Source: Taxillus chinensis (taxonomy: Eukaryota > Streptophyta > Magnoliopsida > Santalales > Loranthaceae). From it: DNA of 64,000 nucleotides. Within the stretch, counting starts at the first letter, position 1. Every line of letters begins with the position of its first letter. The notes beneath the pieces were generated by a model, which searched no databases, was not told the origin of the DNA, and was given only the letters and a program-made list of their open reading frames with translations. Made by a program: the position numbers and the translations under genes. The stretch spans positions 41,682,258 through 41,746,257 of the forward strand of contig CM042092.1 of NCBI GenBank assembly GCA_023512835.1. The letters are read 5' to 3'. Shown here piece by piece: positions 1-9,034 of this stretch.

Positions 1-204
1 CACTTCAGGAGGGAGTGTCCAAAGAAAGACTGGAAATGCAACAGCTGTGGGCAAGAGGGCCACTTGAGCCGAGTGTGCAGGAGTGGCAACAGGGGAGCAG
101 GAGGCGTGATATCCAGCATGAGGAGTGATGCTAGCTTCCGTGCACCAGTTGAGAGGCCAGCTCGTCAGTGGCAGGCCAGCCAGGCAGGATCTAGCCAGAC
201 CTGA
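1..204 (+). pseudogene. gag: gag C-terminal part with CCHC zinc knuckle (element A)
   Basis: The frame is open from position 1 to a TGA at 202-204. It encodes a zinc knuckle CNSCGQEGHLSRVC (C-X2-C-X4-H-X4-C; first Cys at 37-39, last Cys at 76-78), followed by a basic, Arg/Gln/Ser-rich tail. Such knuckles bind element RNA during packaging in the nucleocapsid. The same frame continues beyond the TGA into protease, so gag and pol were one polyprotein and the TGA is a disabling mutation rather than a natural gag end. The N-terminal gag is outside the window. Confidence 0.85.
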
Positions 205-1322
205 CCACAGGGGAGGCCAGAGCGACAACAGACTGAAGCTAGAGGCAGTCTTGGCGGGAAGCGCCCAGTGAGTGAGCCGACCAGTGGCACAGGCCAAGGG
301 AGGATGTTTGCGCTGGAGGCGACGTACCAGGAGGAGGCTGAGCTACCACCCCCACCGGCGGAGGGTGGGGCAGGACCATCTGTGGTTAGAGGTACCCTTC
401 TGATCTCCCGTACATTAGCTTCTGTTCTTTTCGATACGGGTGCATCGTGTTCTTTTGTTACTGAGCTTGTGATAGATAGCTTGGGGTTGACTTGTGTGGA
501 GGCAGCGAAGCCCCTAGTTGTTGAGTCTCCAGTGGGAGGTATGATTGAAGTGTGGCGTGTTTGCCGTGACTGTGTGTTAACCATAGGAAGTGTGGAGCTA
601 AGCTTCGATTTGCATGTAATGCCATTGCGTGTTTTTGACTTGATCTTGGGTATGGATTGGCTTATGGCTTTCCAGGCCAAGATAGACTGTTATTGGCGGC
701 GTGTATCCTTCGTGACACCTGCAGGGACCTCTTGCACCCTGCAGGGGGAGTGGGACTGTGAGGCGAGTCGGGCTGGGCCAGTGTTGGACCAGTGGGGTGC
801 CATCACCCACAGGTTGGCAGCCCTGACCTTTGCTGAGGAGAGAAAAGTGGAAAAGAGAGTGTGGCCAGTAGTTGTTGACCCATTTCAGGATGTCTTTCTT
901 GACCAGTTGAGGAGTTTACCTCCTAAGAGGAGTGTAGAGTTCACCATTGAGTTGGTACCGGGGACTGGCCCAATCTCCCAAGTAGCATATCGTATGGGGC
1001 CAGCCGAGCTGAGGGAGCTGCAGAGGCAAATAGAGGAGTTGGGGGACCAGGGGTATATCAGACCGAGTACCTCACCCTGGGGTGCTCCGGTGCTCTTTGC
1101 AAAGAAGGCAGATGGCACGCTATGCCTTTGCATCGACTATAGGAAGCTGAACTCGGTGACTGTAAAAAACAAGTACCCTTTGCCTCGGATAGATGACCTG
1201 TTTGACCAGTTGAGTGGAGCCCGGTGGTTTTCCAAGATAGACCTACGGTCAGGGTATCATCAGTTGAGGGTTAGGGAGGAGGACGTCCCTAAGACTGCTT
1301 TTCGCTCTAGGTATGGGCACTA
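205..1322 (+). pseudogene. pol: pol: aspartic protease and first half of reverse transcriptase (element A)
   Basis: The reading frame (open from about 205, first ATG at 268) holds a retropepsin-like segment with the active site [12 protein letters not shown] near 423-458. It then runs into the RT N-terminus, with the conserved strings [19 protein letters not shown] and [13 protein letters not shown]. The protease would cleave the Gag-Pol polyprotein and the RT would copy element RNA. The frame stops being RT at 1322, where the solo LTR is inserted; homology resumes at 3651 in the same register. The final 28 codons of the apparent open frame (to 1407) are LTR sequence, not pol. Confidence 0.9.
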
Positions 1323-3645
1323 TGTCACGCCCCCAAATTCCAAGAAAACCCAGAACCAGGAACATGACTTCCCCTTGCCCGCACCCGAAAGGTCAAGGGG
1401 TTGGTGACTAGCACCAATAGAGACTACATCGCGGGTGCTGTCTCAAATATGCAACCCTGTACAGTCATACATCAAGGGTAATCCTGTACTTTCCCATACA
1501 TCATCATGCATACAATAAGTCAAACAGTCATACAGACATCACATCACAAACAGTATGCAAATACAACTGTCCACAGACCCATGTCCGAGATACAAACATA
1601 ATACAATACACAATACAGAATACAGTACTGTATCGTACATCAGAGTAGTGGGCACGTCCTCCTGGAAGAAAGTCCTCCACTAGTCTCGGGTCACACCTGA
1701 AAAAGGTAGACAACAAGTAGGGGTGAGCGACAAGCTTAGTAGGTGACCCCAACACTCTACATCATGCAGACATACAAGTCTATACTACATGCTCTGTGTA
1801 CTCATGCACTGTGTAGTGTGCACAATCATCAGGACTCAGCCTGCAAACAAACATCAGGACCTAGCCTACCCACACAGGACAGCTTGTCCACGATCCTCAA
1901 CAGGATCCCAACTCAGGGCACTCAGCCCTACCACAACACTATATGCCCGGACACAGTCGCCACACCAGCCTGCCATCGGCGGATATGCCTGCCACGGCAC
2001 AGCACAATATGCCTGGCCACAGTCGCCACACAGGCCTGCCATCGATGCATATGCCTGCCACGTCAACCACATAGCACCATTGGTGCATCACGGTGAGAAC
2101 CCAAACAAGTCACGGAGTTCATGCCCCAATACCTCACACCAACATACTAACATTAGTATGACATGTCATTCTCAACATTTCCTTTGGAACTGTAGCCAGT
2201 CTTCACAAGTAAAACCTCAATCCTTGATTTATGAAGGAAGTACCCATAGCAGCTATTTTCTTGAAATCAAAAGTCCCGGCATTGGGTTCCCATATCATAA
2301 ATAAGATAATCTGATTTTTGGGGATTTTTCTAAGATGTCTAACCCCACTTTCCAAAAATTCACCACTACGAACTTTTGGGTTTTTCTGAGATTTTACACT
2401 AAATCTCAATTTTCACATTTTGAAATAGTGGGAATTAACTTTTCTAGTATTTTTATTTGAATCCAAATGGGGGGTATTTCGTTATTTACATTGTAACTTA
2501 AGTTAAATGTGGAGAGGCATAATGGTTTACAATGTAAATGTCCAGTGGAGTGCAGTTGCACTGCTGCAGAACACTGCTGTGGAAACACTACTGCAGAACA
2601 CTGCTGCGGAACGATGCTACGGATCACTGCTGCTGATCCGAACTACTGATCTGGACTAACTACTCCGGACTACTGCTCCGAACTAACTGCTCCGGACTAC
2701 TGCTCCGAACTAACTACTCCGGACTACTGATCCGGACTAACTACTCCGGACTAACGAAGTTGCTGACTCCATAGCTGCTGACTCCACAACTGCTGACTAT
2801 GAAGCTGCTGACTCCATAGCTGCTGACTCCACAGCTGCTGACTACGAAGCTGCTGACTCCACAGTTGCTGACTACGAAGCTGTTGACTACGAACTTCGAC
2901 CTTACAGTTCGCCCAGGATACTGTTCATCATCGTTTTTGGCCTGGTTTTCGTCTGGAATCAACCCAGCAACCCCCCAGGCACTCGCAAACACGCGTTTTA
3001 CTAAACAGAGTACCAAATTACGTACCCAAACTGATATAAATCAGTTCTTAACCACAGATTTTATGCTAAATCATCATATCTAACCCCAAAATTAGGTTTT
3101 TCCCAAAACCTAGGGTTCATGCTCAAATTCAAATTCACGCATATTCCAAGACAGAATCAAGATAAGAGGTTCAAGGACACCTACCTGGAAGATTATTTGC
3201 GATCCACAAGCTCCAATCGCCCCAAAATCGCCAAGTGAAGCTCTTCACCTTCTCTCTTTCTCTCTCTTGCTCAAACACACACGCACCAAGCAAAATTAAA
3301 TGGATAATGCAGTTTCTTAATTATTTATACTGCTGCCAATAATTGGCCTCCCAGCAATAATTGACCTCCCGAGGTCACGAACTCCAAATTTAGCCCAATT
3401 ACTGTCAAAACGCTCGAAATGATGAGCACAACACTAAACAGATATTATTACACCCAAAAGACTTTCCAAATGCAAAGTCAACCAATAAACCCCAAAAAGT
3501 CAATAATCGGGTCAAACGGGGCCCCAACTCGAAATCGGGCCCAAGTACAGTCAAAATGCTCACATCGACGACTACACTACCGTCCAGATAGTTGCATTCC
3601 CATAGAATGACTATCTCTCAAAACTACCCAATACGAGTCTTTACA
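1323..3645 (-). mobile_element. Solo LTR of gypsy family B inserted in RT of element A
   Basis: The 2323-bp insertion begins TGTCACGCCCCC and ends TCTTTACA. It is flanked by a perfect 5-bp target duplication CACTA (1318-1322 and 3646-3650), and RT homology resumes right after it. The ends match the LTRs of the minus-strand element B at 42397-44638 and 51131 onward. Read in that element's coding direction the LTR is on the minus strand, antisense to element A. No internal region is left, so this is a solo LTR produced by LTR-LTR recombination. Inside are a roughly 72-bp direct repeat near 1936-2070 and a variable minisatellite at 2552-2905. Confidence 0.93.
2552..2905. repeat. Hypervariable minisatellite inside the solo LTR
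   Basis: Degenerate short units occur in succession: a CTGCTG..GAACA type, then units with the core ACTACTCCGGACTA, then units with the core GCTGCTGACTCCA or GCTGCTGACTACGA. The equivalent place in the other family B LTRs (about 43690-43860, 52440-52620, 53905-54090) holds a different unit with the core CTGCTCGAGAC. The long open frames here are an effect of the repeat and are not proteins. Confidence 0.8.
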
Positions 3646-3650
3646 CACTA

Positions 3651-4779
3651 TGAGTGGGTAGTGATGCCTTTCGGGCTCACTAATGCGCCGGCAGTGTTTA
3701 TGCATTTGATAAACCAAGTCTTTGCTCCATACTTAGATTCTTTCGTGGTGGTGTTTATTCACGATATCTTGGTATATTCCGAGACCGAGAGGGAGCATGT
3801 GGAGCATCTGGCAACAGTGTTGCAAAGCTTGAGGGACCAGTAGTTATTTGCTAAATTTAGCAAATGTGAGTTTTGGATGTAGGAGGTTCATTTCCTTGGC
3901 CATGTGGTGTCCGCTGAGGGAGTTAGGGTGGACCCAGCCAAGATTGAGGCTGTCGCATCGTGGGAGAGGCCAACTAATGTTTTCGAGATTCGTAGCTTTC
4001 TTGGCTTGGCGGGATATTACCGTCGTTTTCTAATGGGATTCTCCCGTTTGGCAGCGCCTATGACGGCGTTGACTTGGAAGGGAGTGAAGTTTGAGTGGAC
4101 TGACAAGTGTAAGCAGGCGTTTGAGGCTCTCAAAACCCGTTTGACCACTGCACCGGTGTTGAGGTTACCTCGGGAGGATATCCCATATGAGGTATACTGT
4201 GATGCGTCCAGGGTTGGTTTGGGTTGTGTGCTTATGCAGGAGCACAGTGTGGCAGCTTATGGGTCAAGGCAGCTGAAGCCTCATGAGCAGAATTACCCTA
4301 CCCATGATCTTGAGCTGGCGGCTGTCATCTTTGCCTTGAAGAGTTGGCAACATTACCTTTTGGGGGAGAAGTTCGTAGTGTTTTCTGATCACAAGAGCCT
4401 TCAGTACATCTTTACTCAGAAGGACTTGAATTTGAGGGAGAGGAGATGGGTGGAATATTTGCAGACCATTGACTTTACTCTTGCCTATACCCCGGGCAAG
4501 GGTAATGTTGTGGCTGACGCGTTGAGCAGAAAAGGGAAAGCTGAGGTGGCCGTGAGAGAGTGGAAGCTGATGGAGCAGTTGGCGATGTTGCAGCAGCAGC
4601 CTGTTGTTCATGATGGTGGGACAGTCCTGAGTCCTTTGGTGGTTGTGCCTGAGTTGTACCAGCGCGTCCGGGAGGGACAGTTGGGTGACCTTGAGTGTGA
4701 AGTTCTCCGTGCCCGTATTAAGACTGGTGAGCTATCTGCGGATTGGACAGAGGATCCTGAGCATGAGTTGTCTTTTTAG
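3651..4779 (+). pseudogene. pol: pol: second half of RT and RNase H (element A)
   Basis: RT resumes with [13 protein letters not shown], then the active-site block reads FIHDILVYS at about 3754-3780. The usual family sequence is FIDDILVYS, as kept in element B, so the first catalytic Asp is replaced by His (CAC at 3760-3762). TAG codons interrupt the frame at 3841-3843 and 3880-3882. RNase H follows with [13 protein letters not shown], the THDLELAAV block, SDHKSLQY and NVVADALSR. The frame ends at a TAG at 4777-4779. RNase H would remove the RNA strand during reverse transcription. The copy cannot encode active RT. Confidence 0.92.
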
Positions 4780-5447
4780 GGGCGGCTAGTAGTGGCTTCT
4801 TCTCTTCAGGACGAGGTGATGAGGGAGTTTCATTAGTCTAGGCTTGCCGTGCATCCAGGGGGTACGAAGATGCATCATGCGCTTCGGGGACACTTTTGGT
4901 GGTCTGGGATGAAACGAGATGTCGTTGCATTTGTTTCGAGGTGCCTCACATGTCAACAGGTGAAGGCTGAGCACCAGCGGCCAGCGGGCATGTTACAGTC
5001 GTTGCCAGTAGCCGAGTGGAAGTGGGACCACATAGCGATGGACTTTGTAACTGGACTTCCACCCACCGCTGGGCTAAAGGACATGATTTGGGTGATTGTG
5101 GACCGGCTGACTATTTTCTTGTTGTCCGTGAGCGGGATTCCATCGGGGCCTTAAGTTAGCTGTATGTGAATGAGGTGGTGCGACTGCATGGGGTACCATC
5201 ATCAATTGTGTCCGACAGGGATTCGCGGTTTACTTCTCGTTTTTGGGCAGGCTTGCAGGAGGCTATGGGGACAACGCTTAACTTGAGTACAGCCTTTCAC
5301 CCTGAGACTGACGGCCAGACAGAGAGGACGAATCAGACTTTGGAGGACATGTTACGGGCCTGTGTGTTAGATTTTGGGGGTTCGTGGGCAACTCACCTTC
5401 CTTTGGTGGAGTTTTCCTACAACAACAGTTATTAGGCATCCATTGGG
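4780..5447 (+). pseudogene. pol: pol: integrase zinc-binding domain and catalytic core (element A)
   Basis: After a TAG at 4834-4836 comes the integrase N-terminal HHCC region, ending RCLTCQQVKAEHQRPAG. The catalytic core follows with the first Asp in AMDFVTGLP, the second in [13 protein letters not shown] and the Glu in [16 protein letters not shown], so all three DDE residues are visible. A frameshift lies between about 5110 and 5123. Further TAG codons are at 5157-5159 and 5433-5435. Integrase joins the element cDNA to the host chromosome. The protein cannot be made whole from this copy. Confidence 0.92.
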
Positions 5448-6047
5448 ATGGCTCCTTTTGAGGCGTTGTATGGGCGGCCGTGTCGCTCACCTTTGTGTTG
5501 GACCGACGTGGGGGAGACAACTCTCTTGGGACCACAGTTGGTTCAAGAGGCTACCGAGAAGGTTAAGTTGATTCGCCAGCGGTTATTATCAGCTCAGAGT
5601 CGGCAGAAATCCTATGCGGACCAACGGCGGCGACCTTTGGAGTTTTCTGTGGGCGATCATGTGTTTCTCCGTGTCTCTCCACGACGTGGACATCGGCGCT
5701 TTGGGAGAGGTTCCAAACTCTCTCCCTGGTTCATTGGTCCTTTTGAAGTTCTAGCTCGTGTGGGACCTATCGCTTACCGGTTAGCATTGCCACCGCGATT
5801 GAGTCGCGTGCACAATGTGTTCCACGTGTCCCAGTTGAGGAAGTACCATCCTGACCCCACTCATGTGATCGATTGGGGGACATTGGATATTGAGGATGAC
5901 ATGTCCGTTGTTGAGGCCTTTATCCGTATCCTAGATCGGCGGGCGAAGCTTTTGCGTGGTCGTGCTATTCCTTTGGTTCGCGTACTGTGGCAGCACCGTG
6001 GCATTGAGGAGGAGACTTGGGAACGGGAGTCTTCGATACGTGAGTAA
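5448..6047 (+). pseudogene. pol: pol: integrase C-terminal domain and chromodomain (element A)
   Basis: This is 199 codons in the same frame as the integrase core, after the TAG at 5433. It contains MAPFEALYGRPC, the integrase C-terminal stretch with VGDHVFLRVSP and LSPWFIGPFEVL, the linker [18 protein letters not shown], and a chromodomain-like end (RILDRRAKLLRG, then VRVLWQHRG and EEETWERES). Chromodomains of this group steer integration towards heterochromatin (family knowledge). The natural stop TAA is at 6045-6047, followed by about 300 bp of non-coding DNA to the PPT. Confidence 0.92.
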
Positions 6048-6348
6048 CACCCAGAATTTTTCGAGGACGAACACTCTTAAGGGTGGAGGGGTGGCTGTTG
6101 GCTGGTGTATTTATGTTTCTTTCTGACTTTTGACTTTTATTTGTATTGAATGTGTTAATAGAATGTGATTGAGATGGGTATTTGTAACGTGGATGTTTCC
6201 ATGGATTATAATACATATGGTTATAGATTGTAGTGGCACTGTGTTATGTGCTATTGTGTACAATGGGCGGTGTATGACCCATTTGGGTGTTGTGGCTTTC
6301 TGTGTGGTTTTCCTTGCATGTTATTTCTTTTCAAGGACAAAAAGTCTT
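6048..6348 (+). other. 3' untranslated spacer of element A
   Basis: This is non-coding DNA between the pol stop and the polypurine tract. A second purine run (AAGGGTGGAGGGG near 6079) resembles a weaker PPT. Nothing else is recognised. Confidence 0.6.
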
Positions 6349-6361
6349 AAGGGGGAGAGGA
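6349..6361 (+). promoter_or_regulatory. Polypurine tract (plus-strand primer) of element A
   Basis: The 13-base purine run AAGGGGGAGAGGA directly abuts the TG start of the 3' LTR at 6362. This is the standard position for the RNase H-resistant plus-strand primer. Confidence 0.88.
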
Positions 6362-6520
6362 TGTAATGACCCATATTTTGGATGTGAGGAATTAGTCAGT
6401 TTTGCCTTCTTAGGTGGAAATTGTTGGGTTTTAGGGAGTTTTCTTTCCACACACTTTGGCTTAATCATCTTGTATGTTGATGAGCAAGCAAGAGACAAAG
6501 TTTGAGCCCAATAGGGAGTG

Positions 6521-6667
6521 CACGTGAGAATGCATGTGAGAATGCTTTTCACGTGCAAGGAGATTTTTGCATGAGAGCCTTCCTGATGTTGTTCCAAGGC
6601 TTGTGGTGAAATTCTAGAGCTTTTGGAGGTGCCCGTGAGAATGCACGTGAGAATGCTTTCTCACGTG
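6521..6667 (+). promoter_or_regulatory. Cluster of four G-boxes (CACGTG) in U3 of LTR A
   Basis: Exact CACGTG hexamers occur at 6521-6526, 6550-6555, 6644-6649 and 6662-6667. They form two pairs, each within a repeated GCACGTGAGAATGC-type context, and lie 180-325 bp upstream of the TATA-like box. G-boxes bind bZIP and bHLH factors in light, ABA and stress responses (established). Control of this LTR by them is inferred. Confidence 0.65.
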
Positions 6668-6773
6668 CAGCCTCCATTACCTTTGTTTTGTTGTTCTGAT
6701 CCTCTTTTGCTAAAGGACCATGGGGAAATTATGAGTGCTTTGTCCTGTATGTTGCAAAAAGGTTGTAGTCTAT

Positions 6774-6797
6774 CATCAAAACTACGTCGTTTTGATG
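6774..6797 (+). promoter_or_regulatory. Inverted repeat around an ACGT core upstream of the TATA box
   Basis: The 9-bp arms CATCAAAAC and GTTTTGATG flank TACGTC. A second TACGTCA-type motif follows at about 6820-6825. Reversed it reads TGACGTA, which resembles as-1/CRE-type bZIP sites. Both are within 75 bp of the TATA-like box. Confidence 0.5.
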
Positions 6798-6845
6798 ATG
6801 GGATTCATTTAATCAAAACTACGTCATTTTGGGGTTTGAGTTGTC

Positions 6846-6854
6846 TATATAAAG
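6846..6854 (+). promoter_or_regulatory. TATA-like box of LTR A
   Basis: TATATAAAG is followed about 60 bp later by a GA-rich leader (GAGAGAGAGAG). This is the usual U3/R layout of a plant LTR promoter. The duplicate is at 23838-23846. Confidence 0.6.
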
Positions 6855-7460
6855 ATGTGAAGACTCCTTGTTTTAGGTTTAGGGTTCTCTTCAGCTGCTG
6901 CAGCCGTCGTAGAGAGAGAGAGAGAGCTTGAGAGAGGGAAGGAAGGGGAGCTGCTGGTTGCTGCCAGAGCGTCTTGCGTGGGGAGGACGGCATCTAGTGC
7001 GGGAGCAAGGAGGATCTGCTTTAAGGTAGGGGTTTTGTCCTTCTTGATCTCTCTCTGTTCTAGGGTTCTTGGGTAGATTATGGTTTATACCTGCTTGTAT
7101 ATATATTATATATGTAAATCCATATAGGTGTGATCTCCTATATGGATGTTGGCCTTTAATGACATTTTTGGTTTGTTTCTGGTGTTAGTGTGATGCATGT
7201 AAAGTGTTCGATAAAATGCCTATGTGACATGCCTGTTACATGTTTAACAAAATGACTGTGTGTATATGCCCGTTACATGTTTGAGAAAATGCCTGTGCGG
7301 CTGGGTTCACGAGCCTGTGAATGTATGCACGCTACATGTTCGATACTGTGTCTGTGAAGTTATGCACACCAAGTGTTTGGTTTTATACCTGTGAGGCTAT
7401 ACATGCTAAGTGTTTTATGTTATGTCTGTGTGACTATGTGTGGCTATGTGTGCTGTGTTT

Positions 7461-7755
7461 TGTGAAACCCGGTAGCTGTGGAAGCTCGGGACTGTTTTGT
7501 GAAACCCGGTAGTTGTGGAAGCTCGGGACTGTTTTGTGAAACCCGGTAGCTGTGGAAGCTCGGGACTGTTTTGTGAAACCCGGTAGTTGTGGAAGCTCGG
7601 GACTGTTTTGTGAAACCCAGTAGCTGTGGAAGCTTGGTACAGTTCTGTGAAACCCAGTAGCTGTGGAAGCTTGGGACAGTTCTGTGAAACCCGGTAGTTG
7701 TGGAAGCTCGGGTCTATTTCATAGAACCCGGTGGCTGTGGAAGCCCGAAATTGTA
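7461..7755 (+). repeat. 37-bp tandem repeats in LTR A
   Basis: Seven near-identical 37-bp units start at 7461, 7498, 7535, 7572, 7609, 7646 and 7683, with a decayed eighth. The core is TGTGAAACCCGGTAG followed by TGTGGAAGCTCGGGAC. The same array is in the duplicated block at about 24453-24740, with small changes. Confidence 0.9.
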
Positions 7756-8272
7756 AATGTTACCTTGTGTGGCTATGGACATGATAGCCTGTGTGGCTGT
7801 GGCAAAGGTTGTACATGTGACTTGTGTGTTGATGTTTGACCGGATTATAAACTGCTTGTACCTTGTTGTCACTACACTGCACTTGTGCACGTCCACATGT
7901 AGATGATAGGAGCATGGGATGGGTCGGGGAGACATGATCCCTACTGAGCTGTGGTTGCTCACCCCTCCTACCGTGTTATTTTCTTACAGGGACCTACATG
8001 CGTTAGGTGGGAACACCAAGTTGGGAGACTTGCTTATGGCTTGCTTATTGTTCTTGAATTTTGTTGTTTTTATGAACTTTGTAGCCCCAGTGGGGAGATC
8101 TTGTAATGTGGAGCTTAATGTAATAAATGTAATGTTTGAACTTAATAAATATTTGGTTTTGTCTCTGAATATAAAATGTGATGTGTACATTGTATTCTAA
8201 CCCCTTTATTCAAACCCGAGTAAAGGGAGGGTCACATTCCGGTCTCCTCGGGTTGGAAATCCGGGCGTGACA

Positions 8273-8421
8273 AGACCACTTGTCATGACCCAAAGCCACT
8301 AGAAAGGAAAGGGTGGTATAAATGATAAGAAGATAGAGAGACATCCGAAGGTCTCCAAGACTACTAAAGTGAACAAATACACTCAGAAGTCTAATCATTC
8401 CAAGCATTTGAGGAAATATAA
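8273..8421 (+). other. Internal 3' region of a family C copia element, upstream of the Ulp1-like segment
   Basis: The sequence right after LTR A belongs to the element that A entered. It has stops in all frames (for example TAA at 8419-8421) and no recognised domain. Confidence 0.5.
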
Positions 8422-8889
8422 TACCTATGTCATTTCTACAAATGTGCGGATTCCAAGACTACTGTCCTCATTACGTACCAGGTCTTGACGCCGCACTTTA
8501 TGTTGGTTGCTTTTCTGATTCCGTCCAAGCAGTTGATCTTGATTGATTCTCATCAGGTTGTGGATAACAACATTAGAAAGAATCAATGGGAACCATTACA
8601 TCTTCGACTGACCAAAACAGTAAAGCAATCCAGGCTTTATGAAGAAATGGGCCAGACTCCCTTGGCTCCAACTGAAAAGCTGAAGGCGGCAGTCCGGAGC
8701 AAGAAGCAAGTGCCACAACAGCCCGATGGAGATAGTTGCGGAGCCTTTGTCTGCTTCTTCATCAAATCATTTATAAAGGTGGATAAAAATGTGAACAACA
8801 TCCGCAACTATACATTGGAGCAGACAATGGAGCTTAGAGAGAGGGCAGTGACAATGATCTTCAAGTATAGTAAGCCTTATGTACCTTAA
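8422..8889 (+). CDS. Ulp1/C48-like cysteine protease C-terminal domain carried by retrotransposon family C (partial)
   Basis: The frame is open from 8422 to TAA at 8887-8889, with no clear ATG. Visible catalytic set: His in TPHFMLVAF (8494-8496), Asp in LILIDSHQ (8545-8547), Gln in QQPDGDSCGAFVCFF, and nucleophile Cys in DSCGAF (8737-8739). The His-Asp gap (17 residues) and Gln-Cys gap (6) match those I recall for yeast Ulp1. C48 enzymes process SUMO or remove it from proteins. The N-terminal part is missing. It ends 145 bp before the family C LTR. A related C-terminus with the same DGDSCGAFVCFFIKS block sits in the same place next to another family C LTR (63810-64000), so it belongs to the element. 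Whether it is expressed is unknown. It could be a captured host gene tail. Confidence 0.75.
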   Translation, partial: YLCHFYKCADSKTTVLITYQVLTPHFMLVAFLIPSKQLILIDSHQVVDNNIRKNQWEPLHLRLTKTVKQSRLYEEMGQTPLAPTEKLKAAVRSKKQVPQQPDGDSCGAFVCFFIKSFIKVDKNVNNIRNYTLEQTMELRERAVTMIFKYSKPYVP

Positions 8890-9020
8890 TGTAAAATTCA
8901 TGTATTAAGGCAAGATTGTACTTTGTTGTTGATATAATGAAAATGGAAGTTATCTTTATTCTGTATATTATCTTTGTGCTTCGCTTACCAGATTAGATTA
9001 CAAAGGGTTTTGACATATCC

Positions 9021-9034
9021 ATAATTGGGAAGAT
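9021..9034 (+). promoter_or_regulatory. Polypurine tract of family C (copy at 9035)
   Basis: ATAATTGGGAAGAT directly precedes TGTTGG. The equivalent tract at 63667-63680 (minus) reads TAATTGAGGGAGAT, which supports this position as the plus-strand primer. Confidence 0.7.

Larger units (their letters stand above)
1..8272 (+). mobile_element. Ty3/gypsy chromovirus (Tekay/Del-like) element A, 5'-truncated by window edge
   Basis: Domains run in the chromovirus order gag zinc knuckle, protease, RT, RNase H, integrase, chromodomain, polypurine tract and 3' LTR, all on the + strand. The 5' LTR and most of gag lie outside the window. The element is dead: it carries seven nonsense codons, one frameshift near 5110-5123, a mutated RT catalytic residue and a 2.3-kb solo LTR inside RT. 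Its 3' end abuts the 3' region of a family C copia element, so A most likely inserted into that element. The Tekay/Del assignment rests on the chromodomain after the integrase and on general knowledge of that clade; no phylogeny was run. Confidence 0.9.
6362..8272 (+). mobile_element. 3' LTR of element A
   Basis: The 1911-bp LTR starts TGTAATGACCC right after the PPT and ends GGGCGTGACA, with the canonical TG..CA ends. It contains four G-boxes, an inverted repeat around TACGTC, a TATA-like box at 6846-6854 followed by a GA-rich leader, and seven 37-bp tandem repeats. The part from 6704 onward is duplicated at 23697-25267. Confidence 0.9.

Noticed and set aside
2741..3016. Open frame with VSSCGVSS-type repeats as a secreted or structural protein
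   Set aside because: It is read antisense through the minisatellite of the solo LTR; the repeat explains the open frame.
4264..4611. Antisense frame over RNase H of element A
   Set aside because: It is a shadow of the conserved pol coding strand.
7461..7755. Regular 37-bp repeats as a possible CRISPR array
   Set aside because: The units are contiguous with no variable spacers, lie inside a plant LTR, and are a simple tandem repeat.
8422..8889. Ulp1-like segment as a resident host gene
   Set aside because: It is flanked by LTR A and the family C PPT-LTR, and the same arrangement occurs at the other window end, so it travels with the element.
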